8,165 bases of DNA from Thermodesulfovibrionales bacterium (GCA_030018605.1 JASEHP010000063.1:1-8165), one strand, 5' to 3'; shown: positions 1 to 6,281, numbered from the stretch's first letter. Numbers and translations are program-made. Notes: generated by a model not told the origin, from the sequence alone.

Positions 1-20
1 GACATGCAGCACAGGGGCCA

Positions 21-185
21 TTACAGAATTTCAACTAACAATGGGATTGACACTTCTTTCCATAGACCGCCTGTCTTAATCTCCAATTGAACCATAAATT
101 CCACAATCTTCCCTGAATCGGTTCTATGATAATGCCTCTTTCTTGCGTCTATGTCAAACATTATCAAATACTGTTTTCCCGGCAT
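21..185 (-). pseudogene. Small conserved-looking ORF, apparently truncated at its 3' end
   Basis: An ATG at 185 begins a 54-residue frame (MPGKQYLIMFDIDARK...) 13 nt after the lpxI stop. Only a weak AGAAG lies upstream as ribosome binding site; a TTG at 215 in the same frame would overlap lpxI and is less likely. Residues up to WKEV resemble, from memory, small uncharacterised proteins (DUF7718-like) in which a similar tryptophan-containing strand is followed by an RYD..HG-type motif. Here that motif is absent. After the valine codon the frame runs through the repeat-like element at 27-53 and stops with TAA at 21-23. I therefore read it as a 3'-truncated gene whose end was replaced. The family name is uncertain, no function is proposed, and an intact tiny gene cannot be excluded. 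Confidence 0.4.
27..53 (+). CRISPR. Candidate degenerate terminal CRISPR repeat (single copy, array would lie left of the window)
   Basis: The + strand element starts with ATTTCAACTAAC and ends with AATGGGATTGACAC. This resembles the 26-30 nt repeats of type I/III CRISPR arrays, which commonly end in ATTGAAAC, the part that becomes the crRNA 5' handle. One base differs from that ending (GACAC instead of GAAAC), as expected for the decayed repeat at the leader-distal end. In this orientation the array and its leader would lie to the left, outside the window, and bases 1-26 would be part of the last spacer. Only one copy is visible, so this is recognition by motif, not by periodicity. It could be chance similarity. 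Confidence 0.4.
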
Positions 186-198
186 AAATAAATATCTT

Positions 199-1008
199 CT
201 ATTCCTTATACCCAACTATTGATATCCCTGCTTCGTCAGCTTCTTTGATTATCTTCTTGCGCTGAAGGAGAATGCTTTTGCCTGCCTCTATCGCAAGGAC
301 CCGGGCATTAACCTCTATCATGGACTTAAGCGTGTTCATTCCCACAACAGGAACATCAAACCTCATGTCCTGCTTTGGCTTTGCTACCTTCACAACAACC
401 GCGCCCTCGCCCGCAAGCTTGCCACCCCTGAGAATCGCCTCATCTGTCCCCTCTATTGCCTCAACAGCCATAACAGCCTGGTCTTTCACAACAACAGTCT
501 GCCCTATGTCCAGACGCCCTATTTCTTTTGCTATCTTCCAGCCAAATGCTATGTCCTTCCATTCGTTTTCGAAAAGCCTCTCCTCTGTGAGTATTCCCTC
601 CGGCGTCATGAAAGATGAACTGAAATCAGTTGTGTTAAGAAGTTTGATGCCGTCTTTTTCAAGCTCCTTTGCAATTGCAAGGAGTATGGAATCATCGCTC
701 TTGTCTTTGAGGGAAAAAAGCAGCTTTACTGCCCTTAAATCAGGAATTACTTTGCTTTTGAAGATCAGAGACTTGGGAACTTTCCCTGCCATAACAGCCT
801 CTTTAATGTGGTTCTTCTTGAGGGTGTCTATTATCTCGCCGAGCTTGCCAACGCTTATTCTCTTAACGCTGTCAACATGGTCTGAAAGATTCTTGTCTGC
901 CAAAGGTTCAAGGCCGACGGCAAAGACACGGTATCCTTTCTCCCTTGCCTCGTCAGCAACAAGCTTCGGCAGCTCGCCCATTCCGGCAATTAATCCAAGA
1001 ATCTTCAC
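199..1008 (-). CDS. lpxI: UDP-2,3-diacylglucosamine pyrophosphatase LpxI
   Basis: LpxI hydrolyses UDP-2,3-diacylglucosamine to 2,3-diacylglucosamine-1-phosphate (lipid X) and UMP at the cytoplasmic face of the inner membrane, the fourth step of lipid A synthesis. It replaces the unrelated LpxH found in enterobacteria. The 269-residue product has the family's usual length. It shows the N-terminal GLIAGMGELP motif (residues 5-14), the central VVVKDQAVMAVEAIEGTDEA motif (172-191) and the C-terminal MRFDVPVVG motif (215-223). Asp218 in that motif corresponds to the catalytic aspartate of the family. The start is GTG at 1008, needed to keep the N-terminal motif intact. No Shine-Dalgarno sequence precedes it, because tandem 8-bp repeats reach almost to the start codon. 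It follows lpxA after 139 bp and is probably the last intact gene of the operon in this window. Confidence 0.95.
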   Translation of the reverse strand: MKILGLIAGMGELPKLVADEAREKGYRVFAVGLEPLADKNLSDHVDSVKRISVGKLGEIIDTLKKNHIKEAVMAGKVPKSLIFKSKVIPDLRAVKLLFSLKDKSDDSILLAIAKELEKDGIKLLNTTDFSSSFMTPEGILTEERLFENEWKDIAFGWKIAKEIGRLDIGQTVVVKDQAVMAVEAIEGTDEAILRGGKLAGEGAVVVKVAKPKQDMRFDVPVVGMNTLKSMIEVNARVLAIEAGKSILLQRKKIIKEADEAGISIVGYKE

Positions 1009-1015
1009 AGCGCAA

Positions 1016-1042
1016 TAGTGCAGTAGTGCAGTAGTGCAGTAG
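1016..1042. repeat. Tandem 8-bp repeat directly upstream of lpxI
   Basis: Three perfect copies of TAGTGCAG (1016-1023, 1024-1031, 1032-1039) plus a partial TAG. The array ends 7 bp before the GTG start of lpxI and occupies the place where a ribosome binding site would be expected. Copy-number change here would alter the leader without touching the coding frame. Confidence 0.9.
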
Positions 1043-1052
1043 AAAAAAACTT

Positions 1053-1139
1053 CTGCTCTTCTCGCCTCAGGCGAGTCGCTGAGGAGACTGCTCTTCTCGC
1101 CTCAGGCGAGTCGCTGAAGAGACTGCTCTTCTGCTCTTG
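1053..1139. repeat. Tandem 35-bp hairpin-forming repeat between lpxA and lpxI
   Basis: Two copies of a 35-bp unit (1053-1087 and 1088-1122) differ at one base (G1082 against A1117). They are followed by partial copies of the unit's first 8 bases, CTGCTCTT (1123-1130 and 1131-1138). Each unit contains the inverted repeat CTCGCC-TCA-GGCGAG (1061-1075 and 1096-1110). In the second copy, flanking CTCTT and AAGAG extend the stem around a 6-nt bulge; in the first copy the single-base change breaks that outer stem. On the lpxI-coding strand a run of seven T follows the array (complement of A1043-1049), so a weak terminator or processing site between lpxA and lpxI is conceivable. There is no coding potential of note. 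Confidence 0.9.
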
Positions 1140-1147
1140 AGTTTGTC

Positions 1148-1927
1148 TCACCTGCACATTCCCCTTTTATTCTTCTCAATAAACTTCACAAGGTTTTTTA
1201 TCTCATCTGTCTGGGGCAGTTCTTTCTGAACCTTCTTGAGAGCATCCTTCAGTGTATGTTTCTCCCTGAACAGTATCCTATATGCCTTCTTGAGATCATT
1301 GATTGTTGAATCAGAAAAATTGTTTCTCTTAAGTCCGATTGAATTAAGTCCGAACAGCTTTGCCCTTGGGCCTGACGCCATCGTATAAGGAGGTATATCC
1401 TGTCCCACACCGCTGAAGCCTCCTACCATGGCATAAGCGCCAATCCTTGTAAACTGATGAATTGCAACAATGCCACCAATAAATGCATAGTCCTCAACAA
1501 CAACATGTCCTGCAAGTGTGGCCAGGTTTGCCATGGCAGTATTGCTACCAATCTTGCAGTCATGTGCTATATGGACATAAGCCATCAGGAAATTGTTGCT
1601 ACCGATTTCAGTTATTCCGTCTCCGCCGACTGATGCCCTGTGAACTGTTACATATTCCCTGATGATGTTATTGTTTCCTATTTTTACGCCTGTTTTTTCA
1701 TCTTTGTATTTAATGTCCTGCGGCGGAAGCCCGATGCTCGTAAAAGGATGTATTGTGCAGTTTTCGCCAATCTCTGTATTGCCTTCTATTATTACATTTG
1801 ATATTAACCTTGTCCCTTTCTTCAATCTGGCGCCCTCGCCTACAATGCAAAAAGGGCCTATCTGCACCCCTTCATCTATTGATGCCTTTGGATCTATGAT
1901 TGCCGTTTTATGTATTCCGGTCTCCAT
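1148..1927 (-). CDS. lpxA: Acyl-ACP--UDP-N-acetylglucosamine O-acyltransferase LpxA
   Basis: LpxA transfers an (R)-3-hydroxyacyl chain from acyl carrier protein to the 3-OH of UDP-GlcNAc, the first step of lipid A synthesis, in the cytoplasm. The 259-residue product matches the family length. It begins with hexapeptide repeats of the left-handed beta-helix (from about residue 8: TAIIDP, ASIDEG, VQIGPF). It contains the catalytic-histidine motif in VHIAHDCKIGSN (His122, equivalent to His125 of E. coli) and the conserved GGIVAIHQFTRIGAYAMVGG stretch at residues 151-170. An alpha-helical C-terminal region follows from about residue 190. The ATG at 1927 has a good AAAGGAG site 5 nt upstream, and its last base is shared with the fabZ stop codon (TAATG), indicating translational coupling. 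The order lpxD-fabZ-lpxA is the classic Gram-negative arrangement. Confidence 0.98.
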   Translation of the reverse strand: METGIHKTAIIDPKASIDEGVQIGPFCIVGEGARLKKGTRLISNVIIEGNTEIGENCTIHPFTSIGLPPQDIKYKDEKTGVKIGNNNIIREYVTVHRASVGGDGITEIGSNNFLMAYVHIAHDCKIGSNTAMANLATLAGHVVVEDYAFIGGIVAIHQFTRIGAYAMVGGFSGVGQDIPPYTMASGPRAKLFGLNSIGLKRNNFSDSTINDLKKAYRILFREKHTLKDALKKVQKELPQTDEIKNLVKFIEKNKRGMCR

Positions 1928-2358
1928 TATTTCTCCTTTGCCATGACCATTGCCGTAAACTCTGACTCCGACACAACCTTCTCATCAACAAAAGCAAGTC
2001 CTGAAAACCTCCATACATTGCCTCTCTGCTGAAGCACTTTAATATCAAGCTTTACCTGATCTCCCGGCACAACAGGTTTCCTGAACTTTGCCTTTTCTAT
2101 GCTCATGAAATAGACTGAGCTGCCCTGCATTCCTGAACTGAATGCAATCACACCTGCGACTTGCGCCATTGCCTCAACAATGAGAACGCCGGGCATTATC
2201 GGGTTTCCGGGGAAATGTCCCTGAAAGAAAGGCTCATTAACAGTTACATTTTTTATTCCAACAGCTCTCACATTCGGCTCTATCTCCACAATCCTGTCAA
2301 CCATAAGAAAAGGATACCTGTGCGGCATTATGTTTTGTATTCCCATAATATCCATCAT
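1927..2358 (-). CDS. fabZ: 3-hydroxyacyl-[acyl-carrier-protein] dehydratase FabZ
   Basis: FabZ dehydrates (R)-3-hydroxyacyl-ACP to trans-2-enoyl-ACP in type II fatty acid synthesis. It competes with LpxA and LpxD for the same hydroxyacyl-ACP pool, which explains its place inside the lipid A operon. The 143-residue product has the single hot-dog fold of usual length. It contains the signature IMPHRYPFLMVDR (residues 10-22) and the active-site segment GHFPGNPIMPGVLIVEAMAQ (47-66) with catalytic His48 and Glu62. The start is taken at ATG 2358, which overlaps the lpxD stop by ATGA; a second ATG follows immediately at 2355. An AAGGAG site lies 8 to 9 nt upstream, inside the end of lpxD. No oddities are seen. 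Confidence 0.98.
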   Translation of the reverse strand: MMDIMGIQNIMPHRYPFLMVDRIVEIEPNVRAVGIKNVTVNEPFFQGHFPGNPIMPGVLIVEAMAQVAGVIAFSSGMQGSSVYFMSIEKAKFRKPVVPGDQVKLDIKVLQQRGNVWRFSGLAFVDEKVVSESEFTAMVMAKEK

Positions 2359-3377
2359 CTCTGTTCTCTCCTTTCAATATTTTTTATCATATCTTCAAGT
2401 TCTTTTATTCTCTTGTTAAGCTCAGGAAGTTTAGCAAATATTACTATTGATTTAAGCCAGTCCCTATGAGGAATCATGGGCGAGCCTGAATATATACCCT
2501 TTTTGACATGTCCCATTGCTCCTGACTGCGCTCCTACCATGACGCCGTCATCAATCTTTGCATGGTCGGCAACGCCGACCTGTCCTCCGAATACGACATA
2601 GTTCCCTATCTCTGTGCTTCCTGCCACACCAGTCTGTGCTGCAATAACAGAGTTTTCTCCAATCTTTACATTGTGGGCAATCTGAACAAGGTTATCTATC
2701 TTTGTGCCTTTGCCTATTATTGTATTGCCTGTTGTTGCTCTGTCTATTGTGACATTTGCTCCTATCTCAACATCGTCTCCGATGATAACGCCTCCGACCT
2801 GAGGAATTTTATAATGTACCCCTTTCTCCATAACATATCCAAAACCGTCAGAGCCGATTACAGCGCCTGAATGGATTATCACCCTGCTGCCTACCTTTAT
2901 ATTCTCCCTGATTATTACATTGGGATAAATTATGCATTCGTCTTCAACAGATGAATTTTCACCTATAAATACTCCTGGATATATGACTGTTCTATTGCCT
3001 ATTGATGCACTGTCAGAAACAAACACCATGGGATACACAGATACATCTTCCCCTATCTTGGCTTTATCAGAGACGTACGCCCCATCGCTTATGCCTGACG
3101 CCATAAACGGCTTTACATAAAAATATTCAAGCAGCCTTGCGAATGCATATTGCGGGTTTGAAACCTTAATCTGAGGTTTTTTTATTTCAGGGACAGTATC
3201 TTTTACTATTACTGCTGACGCATTACTCTCAATGCATTCACCGATAAGTTTGGCCGTTGAGAGGAATGTGATATCCCCGCCTTCTGCATCAGATATCCCC
3301 GCAGCCCCTTTTATCTCTATATCCGGGCCGCCTGCAAGCTCTCCGCCAAGCATCTCCGCGATTTCACGTAATTTCAT
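2355..3377 (-). CDS. lpxD: UDP-3-O-(3-hydroxyacyl)glucosamine N-acyltransferase LpxD
   Basis: LpxD adds the N-linked 3-hydroxyacyl chain to UDP-3-O-acyl-glucosamine, the third step of lipid A synthesis, in the cytoplasm. The 340-residue product has the full family layout. An N-terminal uridine-binding domain covers about residues 1-95. A long left-handed beta-helix of hexapeptide repeats covers about 98-295, with the motif GAVIGSDGFGY at 171-181 and the catalytic His235 in NLVQIAHNVKIGENSVIAAQ. A C-terminal helix ends in ELNKRIKELEDMIKNIERREQR, probably contributing to the trimer. The ATG at 3377 has AAAGGA 7 nt upstream. It is the first gene of the lipid A operon here, with fabZ overlapping its stop by 4 nt. 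Confidence 0.98.
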   Translation of the reverse strand: MKLREIAEMLGGELAGGPDIEIKGAAGISDAEGGDITFLSTAKLIGECIESNASAVIVKDTVPEIKKPQIKVSNPQYAFARLLEYFYVKPFMASGISDGAYVSDKAKIGEDVSVYPMVFVSDSASIGNRTVIYPGVFIGENSSVEDECIIYPNVIIRENIKVGSRVIIHSGAVIGSDGFGYVMEKGVHYKIPQVGGVIIGDDVEIGANVTIDRATTGNTIIGKGTKIDNLVQIAHNVKIGENSVIAAQTGVAGSTEIGNYVVFGGQVGVADHAKIDDGVMVGAQSGAMGHVKKGIYSGSPMIPHRDWLKSIVIFAKLPELNKRIKELEDMIKNIERREQR

Positions 3378-3436
3378 CTGAAAATCCTTTCACCCTTTTA
3401 TTTTTACAGGTGAGTCCATATAAAAACAATAGAGAA

Positions 3437-3466
3437 AGAATACCATATAGGAGATTTGCTTGACAA
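3437..3466 (-). promoter_or_regulatory. Candidate sigma70-type promoter for the lpxD operon
   Basis: On the minus strand TTGTCA (3461-3466) and TATTCT (3437-3442) are separated by 18 bp, about 60 bp upstream of the lpxD start. The -35 matches the consensus at five of six positions and the -10 at four. It lies in the 102-bp gap between the end of the interrupted exported-protein gene and lpxD. No Rho-independent terminator is visible in this gap, so readthrough from upstream is also possible. Confidence 0.4.
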
Positions 3467-3557
3467 CAAAGATTAAATATTATTTCCTCTCATATATATT
3501 GCCCTTCCAGAAATCATCCTGTCCCTGCGGGGTAAAAATATCTCCCTGAGGATAATT

Positions 3558-3644
3558 ACCCATAGACGGCTGTGATGTAACAGGAGGCTGATATTGCTGG
3601 GGAGGTTCTGACGCGACAGGAGGCTGATAATACTGAGGCTGCTG
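3558..3644 (-). repeat. Pro/Gln-rich YQPPV linker repeats (C-terminal set)
   Basis: The minus strand encodes QQPQYYQPPVASEPPQQYQPPVTSQPS in overlapping short stretches, with the CAGCCTCCTG-like core recurring. Related linkers sit at about 4842-4910 (PQPYQPPVVTQPPVT and a further QPPVTT) and 4500-4529 (PQPYQPPITT). They mark module boundaries in the exported protein and are typical low-complexity spacers. Near-identical DNA makes them likely sites for recombination between modules. Confidence 0.75.
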
Positions 3645-4247
3645 AATTGATACTTCCCCCCCTGTGCATTTCAGGCTCATTGAGCCTATCTTTCCGTCCC
3701 TCTGCGGCCATCCCGCTCCTTCTGCTCCTATAAATTGAATAAACTTGGGCCTCGGATTCAGAGCAGCTAAATCTACAGTGTATGTATGCCATGCGCTTTT
3801 ACCGACCTTTGTCCCGAAAATAGTAAGGCTCGGCGGTGCCGGATCAGCATAATAAAAACCATGCCAGAACATCCTTCTTGCCGTGTCATTCGGGTTTTCG
3901 CTCAACTGATTATGGACTGTGCCGTTAATATCTGTATATGCCATAAATAATGCTACAGGCGCTTCCCTTCCCTGCCACCCTGTTCCCGTCAGGGTTTGAT
4001 GGTCTGCCTTAACAGCTGCGCTCAGAACTAATGAACTGCATGAAGACACATCTGCATTGAGCGTCTGCATTATTCCTATCCTGTTATTGCCTAAGATGCT
4101 CTTGAACCTCACGCCGTCTCCAACTGATGTCACCTCTCCCTTACCGTTAGACGGTTTATACCACTCATGTATTATCCAGCCATTGAGATTTACCAAAGCG
4201 CCGTTATTTATAAGTTCCTTGACACCAGTTGTCGGCCCAGCAGCGCC

Positions 4248-4451
4248 TTCGCATTCTATAAATTTAAATCCGTCGCAAAAACTCTGATTGCATATCTTCC
4301 CCTCGCCGATAACATAGGTTGGAGTAATATGTCCTATATCATAGGCTATATCCCATGACTTTGCTCTGGTGTAACCCATTTCCTGACATAATTTTGTAGC
4401 AGCAGGCTCTCCGCAGCTGCTTCCCCATGTAAGACAGCTATCAAGCCTATA
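4248..4451 (-). other. Six-cysteine domain of unknown family
   Basis: This is a compact segment of about 68 residues between the LCCL domain and the C-terminal beta-rich region. The cysteines fall in SCLTWGSSCGEP, KLCQEMGY, KICNQSFCDGF and FIECEG, and the centre reads DIAYDIGHITPTYVIGEG. The even cysteine number and exported context suggest three disulfides. I do not recognise a named family. The Cys-Trp-Gly pattern at the start and CDGF near the end look diagnostic. Confidence 0.6.
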
Positions 4452-4538
4452 ACCTTTGTAGTTTGGATTATTAAAGGTGTTAGGCTTATCCATCTGTATA
4501 GTAGTAATAGGCGGCTGATAAGGCTGCGGGGATATTGG

Positions 4539-4826
4539 ACCAACAAAGACAAAACTGCCATGCCATGAGCCATAGCCTTTGCTTGTTATACCATTGCGGG
4601 TGCTCCCTGCATAGGACGACTGTCCCGGCCTGATCTCAATCGTCACAGAACCGCCTGCATGAAATGTGATTAATCCGGCAGAGACTGCTGCTGTGCAGAT
4701 TGATGAATCGTCAGTATAAACATCAGTCCCCCACAAATTACCGGCACTGCCATTTGGAGAACAGGTATATGTAAATCTCAGCCCATTTTTTCCTCGTTTA
4801 CCAACAGCAGTTGTATTCCAGTCGGC
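4539..4826 (-). other. LCCL domain-coding segment
   Basis: The segment encodes roughly 96 residues starting TADWNTTAVGKRGKNGLRF. It carries the LCCL signature elements: a first Cys in FTYTCSPNGS, then WGTDVYTDDSSICTAA, then GGSVTIEIRPGQSSYAGS and NGITSKGYGSWHGSF. The histidine usually found after CTAAV is serine here. LCCL is best known from animal cochlin and Limulus factor C but also occurs in bacterial exported proteins. Only two cysteines are present, against the four of animal versions. Confidence 0.85.
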
Positions 4827-5519
4827 AGTTTGAGCAGAGACAGTGGTTGTCACCGGAGGCTGTATTGTCACCGGAGGCTGCGTTACAACTGGCGGCTGAT
4901 AAGGCTGCGGAGTAATAACGGCGCTCCCTGTTGTTACAAGCATTTTATATGGAGTTGTTGAATAGATAAGAGGACGGTTCTCATGTCCCCTGCTGATTTC
5001 TATAAAGACATTGCCGGGGTCTTTTACTTTTTTCTCAAAATATGTTGCGCCTGCAGGCGACTCTTCCCAGTCATAGCCTGAACGAGCTGTTATTATTATC
5101 CTGCTGTTGGCATTCTGCGGGAAATTCTTCAACGTTACTTTTACGGTGTCGGACTGATTCAGGTATATATGATAAATGTCAGTATCATTTTCACCGCCGG
5201 GAGACTGTTCTGATCCCTTCGTCCCCCGCATAAGATTCGGATATTCATTGAACAGATATGCGGTAATTTCCTGGCCTATGGGTATTGTCTTTATAATTCC
5301 TTTTTGAAGCCTTTGATCTAGGGATATAAAATCATAACTTGGATGGTTGTCATGGTTCGGCTCATACTGGTCAGGCAGGGCCTGCAATGAAACGCTGAAT
5401 TGATATTGAATCAGAGACAGAACCGGCTTGCCGTCATACGTTGAAGGGACCTTTTTCATTGGCCTGTCGTGGAAAGGCGTGAGATAATACGGCCCGTTGG
5501 CGCTGCACCGCACAGCGCA

Positions 5520-5522
5520 CTA
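5520..5522 (-). other. In-frame TAG stop at codon 140 of the exported-protein gene
   Basis: The frame reads ...GGVCSGSE, then TAG, then CAVRCSANGPYYLTPF. Cysteine-bearing sequence on both sides suggests one continuous domain. A TGG (Trp) to TAG change is the simplest origin. The 222 bp between the two stops have no initiation signals of their own. Confidence 0.75.
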
Positions 5523-5744
5523 CTCGCTGCCCGAGCAGACGCCGCCCGCAACGGAAGCTAGGCTCACCGAAACATAACCTGTCTTTTGACCCATCGCAGA
5601 AAAAGAAAAACTCAAAGGCCTGCCGCTGTCGCTTCTTACATGCCCCGCAGAAGCAGTAGGATACCTTGGATGAAAGCCTGAAATGTTTACCTGAATACTG
5701 CAGTCGGAAGGATAGCCTGAAATATTGACCGTTGCTATGCCGGA

Positions 5745-5747
5745 TTA
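5745..5747 (-). other. In-frame TAA stop at codon 65 of the exported-protein gene
   Basis: The frame reads ...DNFTTALP, then TAA, then SGIATVNISGYPSDCSIQ. PPC domains typically continue through this strand with a D.F...LP..G pattern, and that continuity is seen on both sides of the stop. It therefore looks like a single-base nonsense change, possibly from AAA, GAA or CAA, and not a true gene end. Confidence 0.8.
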
Positions 5748-6003
5748 GGGAAGCGCGGTCGTAAAATTATCGCTTCTGTCGCCGTAGTTTATCTGTCCTC
5801 TTACAGCATCGCCGACTGTGAAATGATTGGCTTTCTCAGGAGCGTTGTTCGGTTCATTCTCTGTTACAACAGCTCCGTAAGTCACGCCGGTTAAAAAGAT
5901 AAAAAGCAAAACAGTTAAAAAACACATTTCCCTTAACATTTTATTCCCTCCGATATGGATTCTTTTCTTTTTATGTAACAGTAAATACAGATTACGATTC
6001 AAG

Positions 6004-6030
6004 TTTATAGCGGCATCCTTAGCGTGTCAA
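6004..6030 (-). promoter_or_regulatory. Candidate promoter of the exported-protein gene
   Basis: On the minus strand a consensus -35 TTGACA (6025-6030) precedes TATAAA (6004-6009) with a 15-bp spacer, shorter than the usual 16-18. It lies about 65 bp upstream of the ATG at 5939. The short spacing suggests weak or activator-dependent transcription, or use of the overlapping TAAACT at a 17-bp spacing. Confidence 0.35.
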
Positions 6031-6179
6031 GTGAAAATTTACACCAGTTATCAGCAGCGGCTTAATTTGGCATTATAAGGCGGAAAGTCTATTTTGCAGA
6101 AGAGATCGCTATTAAATGTAGCAGCTCGTTTTTTGTTACTTTAGTGATTGAACTTCAATTTGCGGATACTGCTTTGTAC

Positions 6180-6210
6180 AAAACAGAAAAGGGGACGGCA
6201 GGCTGTCCCC
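6180..6210 (-). terminator. Rho-independent terminator of the barrel operon
   Basis: On the minus strand GGGGAC and GTCCCC (complements of 6205-6210 and 6191-6196) form a 6-bp GC-rich stem with an 8-nt loop. TTTTCTGTTTTG follows directly. It lies about 70 nt past the stop of the 224-residue exported protein and is correctly oriented to end the two-gene operon. Confidence 0.65.
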
Positions 6211-6224
6211 CCCCTCCCACTAAG

Positions 6225-6250
6225 AGGGGCATGATATTTTTCATGCCCCT
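6225..6250. other. Perfect 10-bp inverted repeat downstream of the exported-protein stop
   Basis: AGGGGCATGA (6225-6234) and its exact complement TCATGCCCCT (6241-6250) flank a 6-nt loop. No T-tract follows on either strand, so on its own it is not a canonical terminator. It may stabilise the 3' end of the mRNA or act as a first pause hairpin before the terminator at 6180-6210. Confidence 0.7.
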
Positions 6251-6281
6251 GAATAATTATCCTTTAAGTCGTCTACAGCAA

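Larger units (their letters stand above)
3480..5939 (-). pseudogene. Large exported multi-domain protein (PPC, LCCL and Cys-rich modules), interrupted by two in-frame stops
   Basis: A single frame of 819 codons starts at ATG 5939, with GGAGG about 7 nt upstream. It carries a signal peptide (MLREMCFLTVLLFIFLTGVTYGA). It is broken by TAA at codon 65 and TAG at codon 140, with no frame shift. Modules by codon are: a first PPC-like domain (about 24-165, beginning ENEPNNAPEKA), containing both stops; a second PPC-like domain (193-337, YEPNHDNH... with NDTDIYHIYL); an LCCL domain (372-467) with WGTDVYTDDSSICTAAVSAG and GSTRNGITS...GSW; a six-cysteine domain (497-564); and a beta-rich region that may bind carbohydrate (572-759). 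YQPPV-type linkers separate several modules. There is no visible sorting signal or transmembrane anchor, so secretion or surface attachment is inferred. The part after the second stop has no signal peptide or ribosome binding site of its own. Readthrough or sequence error are alternatives to gene decay; the function is unknown. Confidence 0.75.
5940..6281. other. Intergenic region of 342 bp with a terminator, a hairpin and promoter signals
   Basis: No protein-coding gene is supported here. Reading in the minus direction, it holds a hairpin (6225-6250) and the Rho-independent terminator of the upstream operon (6180-6210). An AT-rich stretch then includes a perfect TATAAT (complement of 6072-6077) without a convincing -35. 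The promoter candidate and ribosome binding site of the exported-protein gene follow. A run of eight C (6207-6214) adjoins the terminator. Confidence 0.7.

Noticed and set aside
272..1018. Long open frame on the + strand opposite lpxI
   Set aside because: The frame is the antisense shadow of a confident lpxI. Its product is low-complexity Ser/Pro/Leu-rich and it has no ribosome binding site or family resemblance.
1053..1122. CRISPR-like reading of the 35-bp repeats
   Set aside because: The units are directly adjacent with no unique spacers, so they are an ordinary tandem repeat.
3460..3465. TTGACA on the + strand as a rightward promoter
   Set aside because: No matching -10 element lies 16-18 bp downstream and there is no + strand gene to serve. 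It overlaps the complement of the minus-strand -35 box.
3556..3792. Alternative minus-strand frame inside the C-terminal part of the exported-protein gene
   Set aside because: The frame overlaps a clearly modular coding frame, gives a product without recognisable features and lacks initiation signals.
3480..5513. Independent 677-residue gene starting at GTG 5513
   Set aside because: There is no Shine-Dalgarno sequence and no signal peptide, the start falls inside a domain, and the same frame continues upstream across the TAG to a proper start at 5939.
5520..5747. Recoding of the stops as selenocysteine or pyrrolysine
   Set aside because: Selenocysteine needs TGA, and neither stop is TGA. 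TAG could in principle be pyrrolysine, but TAA could not, and nothing in the context suggests that machinery.
5937..6002. Upstream TTG start at 6002 for the exported-protein gene
   Set aside because: It would add a charged 21-residue extension before the signal peptide and overlap the promoter candidate. The ATG at 5939 has a strong GGAGG site.
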